From positions 1,426,001-1,490,000 of the forward strand of contig CAWIZY010000016.1 of assembly GCA_963840725.1 (NCBI GenBank): DNA of 64,000 nt, in the 5' to 3' direction. Positions 25,673 through 33,755 of the stretch are shown here, piece by piece. The translations under genes were made by a program, and so were the position numbers. The stretch is from CAVWDU01 sp963840725 (lineage in GTDB: Bacteria > Pseudomonadota > Gammaproteobacteria > Pseudomonadales > Halieaceae). Numbering within the stretch: the first letter of the stretch is position 1; every line of letters starts with the position of its first letter. Below the pieces are notes generated by a model. The model was not told the origin of the DNA, made no database searches, and saw only the letters and a list, made by a program, of their open reading frames with translations.

Positions 25673-28276
25673 ATGACCTTGAACAGGCTGCCAGAGGTAA
25701 CTGGCAGAGGACTTTCCGCACTAACGGCGCAGCGCGCCCTGCGCGCTCTCACCGTGTTGTGCGCGTGGGTGGTGCTGACAAGCGGTGTGGCGAAAGCGGC
25801 GGGGCAGCCAGACCGGGTCGCGCCAGACCGGGTCACGCCAGACCGGGTCACGCCAGACCGGGTCGCATCAAAACTCGATAAAGCGACTGAGACGAGACTC
25901 TCGCGGTTATTCAGCGGCGGCGATACGGCCCGGGTCATTGTGCAACTGGCCTCTGCGGCGGAGCCCGATGCCCGGCTGCGAACCGGGCCCCGGCCCAAGA
26001 ATTCACGACTGAAGCGACGCCGCGAGGCGGTCGACCGCCTGCAGCAGCGGCTGCTGGCCACTACTCCCCGTCCCAGGGGGGTAAAACGACTGCGCAACTC
26101 CCCGATACTGGCCATGGAGATCGACCGGCAGGGTCTGGAGCGGCTCCTGGCTCACCCGGATGTGGCGGTTGTGCGGGAAGATGTTCTCATGCGGCCTGAC
26201 CTCGAGCAGAGCGTGCCCCGCATTGGGGGCGATGTCCTCTGGCGCTCGGGTTATACCGGTCTGGGACAGACGGTAGCCGTGCTCGATTCGGGCGCCGACG
26301 GCACGCATCCCGCCCTGGCCGGAAAAGTTGTCGCTGAAGCCTGTTTCTCCACCACCAATTCGGTGGCAACCAGTTTGTGTCCGGGCGGCGGCGAGGAAGA
26401 ACTGGAGTCGGGTGCGGGGGCACCCTGTCAGGGCATCAGTGGTTGCGACCATGGCACTCATGTGGCCGGGATAGCGGTCGCCAATGATGGCAATATGCGC
26501 GGTGTTGCGCCGGATGCCAGCCTCATTCCGATCCAGGTGTTTTCCCGGTTTGACGACAACAATTCCTGCGGCGGTAGTGCGCCGTGCATTCTCACCTATT
26601 TCTCCGATGTACTGCGGGCTCTGGACTGGCTCTTTGACCAGCGTGGTCGCTATGCCATCGCCAGCGCCAACCTCAGCCTCGGTAGCGGTAGATACACCGC
26701 CAGCTGCGACGATGCTTACGGGGCGCTCACTACTGTGATCGGGCAGTTATATAGCGCCGGCACTGCGACGGTGATTTCATCGGGTAATGCTGGTTATCGC
26801 GACAGCCTGGGTCTCCCGGCCTGCATCGCCCGGGCTGTCAGCGTGGGAGCTACCACCGCAAACGATGGGGTGGCCAATTTTTCCAACAGCTCTTCCGAGC
26901 TGGACCTGCTGGCGCCAGGTACCGGAATTGTCTCCTCGCTGCCTGGCGGCGGTTTTGGTGGCAAAAATGGCACATCCATGGCAGCGCCTCATGTGGCCGG
27001 GAGTTTTGCCCTGCTGCGGTCAGCTGTTCCGTCAGCGACGGTCGCAGAGAGCCTGGCAGCCATGGTCACCAGCGGTCTGCCCGTAACCGATACACGCAAT
27101 GGTCTGGTGGTAGCGCGGATTCAACTGGACCAGGCTTTGGCCACCATGACCGGAACGCCGCTTCCGGACGCCCCGCCTCCTGCGCTGCGCCTGCTACCCG
27201 GGCAGCTGGACAGAGGGCGTTATGGTTACGGCTATGGTAGCGGCGAGCATGAAAGTGAGTTGGCCATCGTGTTTGACGGTCATGACGGTGACTTGAGATT
27301 TTCTGTTACCGGGTATGATATAGAACGCAGCAATGAAATCTCGGTGTTTCTCAATGGTGTCTTGCTGGGGCGCCTGTCCATGGGTCCGTCAGGCGCCAAC
27401 AACCGCGGCGACCATTTCAAAATCCCTGCCAGCATGCAGTCAAGCGGTGAAAACCGCTTACTCCTGACCCAGCGTGTGCCCGGTAATACCTGGGGCGTGA
27501 CGGATCTGTTGTTGGCGCGAGCCTGGGTTTCGGATGTGGTTGAGTCCAATGATATCCGCCTGACTCTGGCCGCCACCGATCGCTCACTGTACGGCAACGG
27601 CCTGGGCAGTAACCTCCACCCAACAGAGCTGGGCGCGCGCTTCGAGTCGGTAGGTGCGGGGCTGGCGCTGCGGGTCACCGGCCATGACATTGATCTGGAC
27701 GATGAAGTCCGGGTGCTGCTCAACGGTCAGCCGCTGGGGTGGTTGAGCAGAGGGACACCGGGCGGGACCAACAGAGGTGACCAGTTTAATATTCCTGTCT
27801 CATGGCAGCTCACTGGCACCAACAGAGTGACCTTTGCTCAGCAGAACGCCGATTGGGTCTGGGGGGTATCGGATCTGTCGTTGACCGCCACAGGCGCCAT
27901 CCCAACGCCCGATGTGCAGGCTCCCGACCATCCGGTGGTAGTGTCGGTGGGCGACCCGGAAAACGGACGCTACGGATACGATTACGGTAGCAGCCTGCAT
28001 CGGACCGAACTGAGCGTTGTATTCCAGTCAGATGGATCCAGCCTGGTGCTGTACGCCCGAGGCTTCGATATAGACAACAATGCGGACGTTGCCGTCTACC
28101 TGAATGGCGCCCTGATAGGCCATATGTCGCCCAGCCCTGCGAATGCGTTGAGCCCGGTACGCGATGGCTTCAGTCTTCCTGCAGGCCAGCAACTCACAGG
28201 GGAAAACATCGTGGTGTTTCGACAACTGCGAGCCGGCAGAAAATGGGGTATCACCGAGTTGCTGCTCAGCCGCTAG
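25673..28276 (+). CDS. Secreted S8 (subtilisin-like) serine protease with three C-terminal repeats
   Basis: 867 aa from ATG 25673 (GGAGA eight bases upstream); ATG 25658 is an alternative. Signal peptide, then a Pro-rich linker made of four PDRV repeats, an I9-type prodomain-like segment, and the peptidase with complete triad: Asp205 (VAVLDSGADGTHPAL), His260 (DHGTHVAG), Ser435 (NGTSMAAPHVAG), plus oxyanion Asn in SSGNAG. Three ~115-residue beta-rich repeats follow, each opening with G-x-YG-x-x-x-GS-x-x-H-x-x-EL and ending in WGVTDLLL/WGVSDLSL/WGITELLL; each has the signature FLNGVLLG or equivalent. They resemble carbohydrate- or surface-binding modules, but the family is unassigned. Extracellular. 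Confidence 0.88.
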   Translation: MTLNRLPEVTGRGLSALTAQRALRALTVLCAWVVLTSGVAKAAGQPDRVAPDRVTPDRVTPDRVASKLDKATETRLSRLFSGGDTARVIVQLASAAEPDARLRTGPRPKNSRLKRRREAVDRLQQRLLATTPRPRGVKRLRNSPILAMEIDRQGLERLLAHPDVAVVREDVLMRPDLEQSVPRIGGDVLWRSGYTGLGQTVAVLDSGADGTHPALAGKVVAEACFSTTNSVATSLCPGGGEEELESGAGAPCQGISGCDHGTHVAGIAVANDGNMRGVAPDASLIPIQVFSRFDDNNSCGGSAPCILTYFSDVLRALDWLFDQRGRYAIASANLSLGSGRYTASCDDAYGALTTVIGQLYSAGTATVISSGNAGYRDSLGLPACIARAVSVGATTANDGVANFSNSSSELDLLAPGTGIVSSLPGGGFGGKNGTSMAAPHVAGSFALLRSAVPSATVAESLAAMVTSGLPVTDTRNGLVVARIQLDQALATMTGTPLPDAPPPALRLLPGQLDRGRYGYGYGSGEHESELAIVFDGHDGDLRFSVTGYDIERSNEISVFLNGVLLGRLSMGPSGANNRGDHFKIPASMQSSGENRLLLTQRVPGNTWGVTDLLLARAWVSDVVESNDIRLTLAATDRSLYGNGLGSNLHPTELGARFESVGAGLALRVTGHDIDLDDEVRVLLNGQPLGWLSRGTPGGTNRGDQFNIPVSWQLTGTNRVTFAQQNADWVWGVSDLSLTATGAIPTPDVQAPDHPVVVSVGDPENGRYGYDYGSSLHRTELSVVFQSDGSSLVLYARGFDIDNNADVAVYLNGALIGHMSPSPANALSPVRDGFSLPAGQQLTGENIVVFRQLRAGRKWGITELLLSR
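25807..25866. repeat. Four tandem 15-bp repeats in the protease linker
   Basis: GCCAGACCGGGTCRC repeated four times without gap (25807, 25822, 25837, 25852). As 15 is a multiple of three the reading frame is kept; it encodes the P-D-R-V linker repeat between signal peptide and prodomain. Copy number could vary without inactivating the gene. Confidence 0.85.
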
Positions 28277-28325
28277 CGCGGTGGTGTTGCGAATGACAGC
28301 AGCCCTGTCCCCAGGGGAGAGGTGA

Positions 28326-28653
28326 TCAGCGCACACCGACACAATGAGCGGTACAGGTGATACTGGCGGCCTCGCCGGCCCTATCGACCGCTCCGCGACA
28401 CCGGGTGCGCTGGCGGTCGGCATCCCTGTCTGCACCGCTTATCCAGATCCCGATCGGGTTGCCGGACGCCTCGCTGCCCGCACCGGCGTAGTGCGTATCC
28501 GCAGGGCAGATCGGCGAGACAAAGTCGAACGCGCCACTGTGGGTTTCGCTGACGGACACGCTTTTAGTGATAATTTGCAGCGCCTCGTCAGTGGCATTTT
28601 CAGTCGCGGCAGGGCCGCTTCCGGCAGGGCCGCTTCCGGCCGAGCCGCTTCCG
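28326..28653 (-). pseudogene. Displaced C-terminal part of the secreted TPCRIVDTR-domain protein
   Basis: In the frame that continues past the 16-nt repeat unit, the coding strand encodes GSAGS/GPAGS repeats, then a ~75-residue Cys-containing module (VSVSETHSGAFDFVSP, CPADTHYAGAGS, TCTAHC) ending at 28326. This looks like a genuine extracellular domain and not a random frame, because it carries paired cysteines and no Arg-rich translation. It belongs to the neighbouring secreted protein but is one base out of frame with it. The protein as encoded would stop at 28600 without this module. Confidence 0.55.
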
Positions 28654-29541
28654 GCCCGAGCCGCTTCCGGCCGAACCGCTTCCGGCCGAGCCGCTTCCGG
28701 CCGAACCGCTTCCGGCCGAACCGCCGCTATCGATTGGTCCAAATACGCCCAGTAGATCGATGACTACGTCGGTTGATGTCAGTGCGTAGACCCGAAAATC
28801 CAGTCCGGTAAGCGACGCGGTTTTGATGATGGTGGAATTGGCCAAAGTCAGGGTCTCGGCGGCGTAGTTAATGGTGGAGGCCAGTGGCCGGGTTTCGCCT
28901 TCAGGGTATAGGGTGAGAAAACCTCGCCCCGCAGGGTTCGCGACGGTGACATTGATCGCGATAGCAGGGGCATCTTCAGCGAGATCCGCGCACTCGCCGC
29001 CGCCCTGGTAGTCCAGGTCCTGGCCACGGGCATCAAAAGCGCGGCTGGAGCCTCCGCTTATCGCACCTCCAGCGAGCCGGGTATCTACGATCCTGCAGGG
29101 TGTGAGTGGTGTGAAAGCCAGCTCAGCTTCTGAGCCGGCGGATTGTGCAGTGTCTGAATCAATAGACGCGTGGTGAAAGAGCTGACCATCAACGGCTTGG
29201 GGCGTTGCTGCGGACCCCAATAATGCGGCGAGGACGCCTGCATAGTTGCTGGCTGACAAGGCGGTCTGCAGGCGACCGGCGGCGGCAGAGGACAGCGCGG
29301 CGGTGAGCTCGTCCCGCCAGCCAACCAGCCCTCTCGCATCTGCCTCCGGCCCCAACCGATTGACGATATCAAACACGTGGATACTGCGATTTTGCTCAAT
29401 AGATTGTAGTGCCTCGATCTGATCCGCTGACAGATCAGCCCATGAGGATTCACTGGCGGCGGCTTGACCGCCAGCGAATTGCAGTACTGCTATCAGGCTC
29501 AGTGCAAACAGAGCGGCAAGGTATGAAGTGCTGGGGAACAT
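28600..29541 (-). CDS. Secreted protein with TPCRIVDTR-type beta domain and Gly/Ser repeat tail (frameshifted)
   Basis: 313 aa as encoded, from ATG 29541 with GAGG seven bases upstream. A signal peptide (FALSLIAVLQFAGGQAAA) is followed by an Ala-rich region and a ~130-residue domain opening with TPCRIVDTRLAGG, ending in STDVVIDLLGVFG; this signature recurs in diverse extracellular bacterial proteins, often beside proteases. After GPIDSGG comes (GSAGS)n from a 15-bp tandem repeat. One repeat unit is 16 nt, shifting the frame to an Arg/Lys-rich tail and early stop at 28600. The neighbouring subtilase converges on it. Function unknown; possibly an adhesin or matrix protein. Confidence 0.7.
   Translation of the reverse strand: MFPSTSYLAALFALSLIAVLQFAGGQAAASESSWADLSADQIEALQSIEQNRSIHVFDIVNRLGPEADARGLVGWRDELTAALSSAAAGRLQTALSASNYAGVLAALLGSAATPQAVDGQLFHHASIDSDTAQSAGSEAELAFTPLTPCRIVDTRLAGGAISGGSSRAFDARGQDLDYQGGGECADLAEDAPAIAINVTVANPAGRGFLTLYPEGETRPLASTINYAAETLTLANSTIIKTASLTGLDFRVYALTSTDVVIDLLGVFGPIDSGGSAGSGSAGSGSAGSGSAGSGSGRKRLGRKRPCRKRPCRD
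28609..28714. repeat. Seven tandem 15-bp repeats with one 16-bp unit
   Basis: Units GCMGRRCCGCTTCCG-like start at 28609, 28624, 28639, 28654 (16 nt, an extra C in GCCCGAGCC), 28670, 28685 and 28700. The extra base is the sole departure from periodicity and coincides with the change of reading frame in the overlying gene. Copy-number variation would preserve frame; the 16-nt unit does not. Confidence 0.85.
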
Positions 29542-29694
29542 TGTAACCTCACGATGTGATGGGAATTGTGGCCGGATGAGCCTGAGTTTTGCCCGCTGCA
29601 GCGGGACAATGAATAAAGTGGTTATTGAAAACAAGCCGGCCAGCTCTGACAACAGCTTTCGTGAGGGAAACGGGATTAAGCCGGGGTCACCGGG

Positions 29695-30285
29695 TTAGCG
29701 AACCGGCACAGGATCGCCACCCCAGGGGCTGACGGTGTCGCCAAATGGCGCCTGAAAGCTCGCCGGCAATTCCTCAGTCATGTCCAGTATCGCCGCCAGC
29801 CTGCCCATGCCCACGTACAGCGCAAGGTGCAGCAACAGTTCCATGGTCTGTGGCTCATCGAAATGCTGGCGCAGTTCGGTAAAGCGCTGGTCAGTGATCG
29901 AGAGGTGGTCTGTGGCAAAGCGGTCTGCGAAAGCCAGTGCAGCCCGCTCCCGGGCGGTCAGGTTCGCCGCCTCCTGTGGCCGCTCCAGGGAGCAAACCAA
30001 CTCCTCGTCAACACTGTCTGCGGCACTGGCGTAGCGAATCGCCATGCAGCTGCGACACTGGTTATGGAAAGCCACGCGCAGCCGAACCAACTCGATCAGC
30101 CGCTCTGGTAAGCTGCGGTTGACTGTGACGGCGGCGCCAAATCCCAGTGCACCCATCGCCATCTCCGGGGTATGCGCGAGCATGCGGGTAATGCCCTGCT
30201 CGATGTCGGTAGCGCTGTGGCCCTGAGCGAACTCTGCCAATTCGGGGTCCCACTCTTCCACTGCTATTTTGCTGATTCTGCTCAT
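29695..30285 (-). CDS. Carboxymuconolactone decarboxylase-family (AhpD-like) protein
   Basis: 196 aa. The CMD domain has the redox motif CRSC (LRVAFHNQCRSCMAIRYASAAD, split residues ~73-95) that in AhpD-like members supports alkylhydroperoxidase activity, and downstream helices with DHLSI. Family members either decarboxylate gamma-carboxymuconolactone or act as peroxidases; the CxxC form favours the latter. It lies 29 bp after the last Mrp antiporter gene on the same strand and may be transcribed with it. Cytoplasmic, all-helical. Confidence 0.8.
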   Translation of the reverse strand: MSRISKIAVEEWDPELAEFAQGHSATDIEQGITRMLAHTPEMAMGALGFGAAVTVNRSLPERLIELVRLRVAFHNQCRSCMAIRYASAADSVDEELVCSLERPQEAANLTARERAALAFADRFATDHLSITDQRFTELRQHFDEPQTMELLLHLALYVGMGRLAAILDMTEELPASFQAPFGDTVSPWGGDPVPVR

Positions 30286-30314
30286 GATCCCTGTCCCTTA
30301 TCTAGTCTCAAGCG

Positions 30315-32036
30315 TTACTGATTTCCCTCGTAAAGGTAGTACACCAGAACATATCCTGTCAGCAGTAACGCAATCCACAAGCCGGTGGTGGTAATGGTCC
30401 AGGAGCGGGCGAGCACCCCTCTGCCGCTGCCCTTGCGCTTTGCCCCCAGGCTGTTGTTCAGTGCTGCGGCGAGCCGAAGGCCCAGAGCGGCCGCTAGCGG
30501 CTGCAGTTGGCCTGTTCCCGCAGCCCAGACGCGTTGGGCCTGTTGCCACAGCGCGGGCAGCAACCGACGCCAGAGCCAGTCTGTGTCGAGGCTGATAGTG
30601 CGTGTGCGTTGCATCAGCGGCAGGAGCAGAAAGAAAGCCAGGCCCGAGAACAGCAGCAATTGCAGATAAAACACGACCTTCTCAGCTTTGTAGGCCTGGA
30701 ATTCGACGGGGTAGGGCAGGTGCTGATAAAGCAACTCCGGGTAGACACCGAGCAGGATGCACAGCGCCGCGAGAATGACCATCGCGGCCGCCATATTCCA
30801 GGGGGCATCGGCGGGTCGCAAACCGGAGTCTTTCTGGAAAAATACGAACCAGGGGAATTTGATTCCGGCGTGCAGGAACACGCCCGCCGAGGCGGCTGTC
30901 AGGAGCAGGTAGGTCCAGAGCATTTTGCCATCGATCGCCGCTTGGGAGATCATCGTTTTGGTGGTGAATCCCGAAGTCAGAGGGAAGCCGCTGATCGCCA
31001 GTGCACCAATGATGCCGCAAACGGTGGTCAGCGGCATGGTTCGAAACAAACCCCCAAGATCTGTGCAACGGGAAAACCCGGTCCGGTAGAGCACCACCCC
31101 TGCGCTCATGAACAGCAACGCTTTGTAGAGAATGTGTGCAAATGCATGCGCGGCAGCGCCGTTCAGGGCCATCTCAGAACCAATGCCTACCGCGCACACC
31201 ATAAAGCCGACCTGGTTGACAATGGAATAGGCGAGTATCCGCCGTGCATCGTTCTCCAGCAGTGCGTAAATAATACCGTAGATGATCATGAACAGGCCCA
31301 CAGGGATCAGAATGCTCTCACCCGGAAACAATAGAATCAGCGCCAACACGGCAGTTTTTGTCGTAAAGGCCGACAGGAACACAGTACCCGTGGGGCTGGA
31401 CTCGGGATAGGCATCCGCCAGCCAGGCGGAGACCGGCGGGGCCGCTGCGTTGATCAAGATGCCGATCAGGATCATCCAGGTATCGAAGTTGGTGGCCAGC
31501 ATGGGCCGAATATCCAGCGAGCCCGTGTGCACCATTACACCCTCAATACCGACTTTGAGAATGACGCCCCCCAGCAGGTGCATGATGGCGTAACGAATAC
31601 CTGCGGCGCGGGCGGCCGCGGTGCCACCGCACCAGACCACGACGGTGGAAAACAACGCCATCAGTTCCCAGAACAGGAACAAGGTGATCAGGTCCCCGGC
31701 AAAACAAACGCCGATTGCCCCGGCGGCGTAGGCGTAGGCAGAGGCCAGCTCATACCAACGAGCCTGGCGGAAGGCATAGAGTGCCCCCAGAAGGGTCATC
31801 AGGGCAAAAATGGTCGCAAACAACCGGCGCACGGCGCTGCCTTCGACGGTCTCGATTTCGTAGGAGAGAAACTGCTGAGTAGCCACTACCCCGTCCGGCA
31901 CCTGCCAGATCGCCCACAAGGTGAGCACAGGGGTGGCGAACAAAACCAGTGTGCGTGCGTGACCGCGAAGCAGGCTTAGCAATAGTGCCCCGGCTATCAT
32001 AAACAGGGCCGGCGGCAGTGTTTCAATCATCGCCAT
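30315..32036 (-). CDS. Na+(K+)/H+ antiporter subunit D-family membrane protein (third copy)
   Basis: 573 aa, ~14 predicted membrane helices. Complex-I-ND2/4/5-like proton-channel family; the central helices carry the characteristic LFLFWELMALFS, ISAWLADAYPESSPTGTVFLSAFTTKTAVLAL (split) and HILYKALLFMSAG. Last and third MnhD/NuoM-like subunit of the operon, overlapping the preceding small gene by 14 bp. The extra D-like subunits suggest a larger Mrp-like complex than the canonical seven-subunit antiporter. Likely contributes a proton or cation half-channel; ion specificity cannot be read from sequence alone. Confidence 0.8.
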   Translation of the reverse strand: MAMIETLPPALFMIAGALLLSLLRGHARTLVLFATPVLTLWAIWQVPDGVVATQQFLSYEIETVEGSAVRRLFATIFALMTLLGALYAFRQARWYELASAYAYAAGAIGVCFAGDLITLFLFWELMALFSTVVVWCGGTAAARAAGIRYAIMHLLGGVILKVGIEGVMVHTGSLDIRPMLATNFDTWMILIGILINAAAPPVSAWLADAYPESSPTGTVFLSAFTTKTAVLALILLFPGESILIPVGLFMIIYGIIYALLENDARRILAYSIVNQVGFMVCAVGIGSEMALNGAAAHAFAHILYKALLFMSAGVVLYRTGFSRCTDLGGLFRTMPLTTVCGIIGALAISGFPLTSGFTTKTMISQAAIDGKMLWTYLLLTAASAGVFLHAGIKFPWFVFFQKDSGLRPADAPWNMAAAMVILAALCILLGVYPELLYQHLPYPVEFQAYKAEKVVFYLQLLLFSGLAFFLLLPLMQRTRTISLDTDWLWRRLLPALWQQAQRVWAAGTGQLQPLAAALGLRLAAALNNSLGAKRKGSGRGVLARSWTITTTGLWIALLLTGYVLVYYLYEGNQ

Positions 32037-32289
32037 GCGCCCGGTAATAATCCTCGGGACGCTTCAGCAGCAGGCCCAGCAACTTGGCGACCAGCACCAT
32101 TAGCAGGCAGGATAGAAATCCGAACAGGGCAGCAAAAGCGGGCCAACCATCAAAACCAAAATATCCGTGGTAGGGAAACCACCATTGGGCTGCGATGGTC
32201 ATTGCCAGGACCAGCAGCGATAGCGCTGTAAGCCAGCGCAGTGTTGGCGGTCGCACCAACCAATGGTTTTTTTCAGGCGCTTGTGTCAT
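32023..32289 (-). CDS. Small membrane protein of the Mrp operon
   Basis: 88 aa from ATG 32289, in an ATGA overlap with the stop of the upstream D-like subunit. Two hydrophobic helices (LRWLTALSLLVLAMTIAAQWWF and FAALFGFLSCLLMVLVAKLLGLLL) separated by a short HGYFGFDGWP loop, ending KRPEDYYRAHGDD. Its position between two D-type subunits with overlaps on both sides indicates a structural part of the complex. I do not recognise a family with certainty. Confidence 0.65.
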   Translation of the reverse strand: MTQAPEKNHWLVRPPTLRWLTALSLLVLAMTIAAQWWFPYHGYFGFDGWPAFAALFGFLSCLLMVLVAKLLGLLLKRPEDYYRAHGDD

Positions 32290-33755
32290 CCCAACCCCTT
32301 GACCACCTGTGCCTCGAGTTCCAGCACTGGACCATTGAACAGAAAAAAACCGATAGTCAGCGCCGCGGTGGTGGTCAGCGCCGCCACCATCAGCAGCGGC
32401 GCCTCCCCCTGCGGTGCGGCCGACGGGTCGTCCTCCTGCGAAAACCACACGGCAAATATAATCGGCAGAAAGTAAGCGGCGTTTAGCACCGTACTGGCAA
32501 TAATGGTGGCGATAGCCACCAGGTTATTAGACTCAAAGGCGCCTGCCAGGATGTACCATTTGGAAACAAAGCCCCCGGTAGGGGGTACGCCGATCATACT
32601 GAGCGCCCCGATAGTGAAGGCGGTCATTGTCCAGGGCATCCTGCGGCCAATGCCTTTCAGCTGATGCAATTCAGTTTTGCGGGAGGCGATGTAAATGGCC
32701 CCCGCGGCGAAGAACAGGGTAATTTTGCCGAAGGCGTGCGCCACCATATGCACCGCTGCCCCGATTTCAGCCAGCGGTTTCAGAATGGCCGCCGCCATGA
32801 CCACATAGGACAGCTGGGCGATGGTCGAATAGGCCAGCAGCCGTTTCAGGTTTTGCTGCCGCATCGCTACCACACTGGCGGCAATAATGGTGAACGCGGC
32901 AAGATATAACAACCAGCCGCTGCTGGGCTCGCTGAACAGGAACTCCACGCCGAAGATATAGACAATGACCTTGGTGACGGTGAAGACTCCGGCCTTGACC
33001 ACCGCCACGGCGTGCAGCAGTGCACTGACCGGTGTTGGAGCCACCATCGCTGCCGGGAGCCAGCGGTGCACGGGCATCACGGCGGCCTTGCCGATCCCGA
33101 GAATGAACAGGGCTAACAACAGTCCTACAGCCGGGCCGCTTGTTTTGCCGGCGAGGATCCCGCCCGGAGTGAAATCACCGGTGCCGGCTATGGCATAGGT
33201 CCAGACAATAGCCGGCAGGAGCAGGCCGATGGACGTGAACAGCAATATACCGAGGTACACCCGTGCTGAGCGCACTGTAGCAGCATCGCCTTTGTGTGAT
33301 ACCAGGGGGTAGGTAGACAGAGTCAGTACTTCGTAAAACAGGAACAGGGTGAACAGATTGCCGGCAAAGGCGATACCCATGGTGGCGGCAAGGGCGATAG
33401 CGAAACACAGATAAAACCGCGTTTGGTGCTGCTCCTTGTTGGCCCGCATGTACCCAATCGAATAGACCGAGTTGATAATCCACAGGCTGGATGCCAGGGC
33501 GGCGAATAGCATACCCAGAGGCTCTGCTGCCAGGGCAACCTCCAGCCCTGGCATGACTTCGAACAGCGCGACACCGGGTCGCTCACCCGCCAGCAGCCCC
33601 GGAGTGAGACTCCAGACAGCCCAGGCCAGCGTGATCGCAGTGGTGAGCGTTGCCGCCTCTCGCAGATTGGCGCTGACCCTGCCAAGCACTGCAATCACCG
33701 CTGCACCGACCAGCGGAATCACGAGGGTCGCAATGAGAGTCTCCGCCGGGGTCAA
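32286..33755 (-). CDS. Monovalent cation/H+ antiporter subunit D-family protein (second copy)
   Basis: 489 aa, ~14 helices, start TTG 33755 in a TTGA overlap with the stop of mnhD. Family signatures FLFYEVLTLSTYPLV, MPVHRWLPAAMVAPTPVSALLHAVAVVKAG (split) and KRLLAYSTIAQLSYVVM contain the conserved Glu, Lys and His residues used for proton transfer in ND2/4/5-like subunits. Distinct from mnhD, so the operon carries paralogous D subunits. Role: proton/cation translocation in the membrane complex. Confidence 0.8.
   Translation of the reverse strand: MTPAETLIATLVIPLVGAAVIAVLGRVSANLREAATLTTAITLAWAVWSLTPGLLAGERPGVALFEVMPGLEVALAAEPLGMLFAALASSLWIINSVYSIGYMRANKEQHQTRFYLCFAIALAATMGIAFAGNLFTLFLFYEVLTLSTYPLVSHKGDAATVRSARVYLGILLFTSIGLLLPAIVWTYAIAGTGDFTPGGILAGKTSGPAVGLLLALFILGIGKAAVMPVHRWLPAAMVAPTPVSALLHAVAVVKAGVFTVTKVIVYIFGVEFLFSEPSSGWLLYLAAFTIIAASVVAMRQQNLKRLLAYSTIAQLSYVVMAAAILKPLAEIGAAVHMVAHAFGKITLFFAAGAIYIASRKTELHQLKGIGRRMPWTMTAFTIGALSMIGVPPTGGFVSKWYILAGAFESNNLVAIATIIASTVLNAAYFLPIIFAVWFSQEDDPSAAPQGEAPLLMVAALTTTAALTIGFFLFNGPVLELEAQVVKGLG

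Noticed and set aside
30507..31334. 275-aa plus-strand frame opposite an antiporter subunit
   Set aside because: Antisense of a well-supported membrane gene, with His/Gln-rich composition typical of shadow frames.
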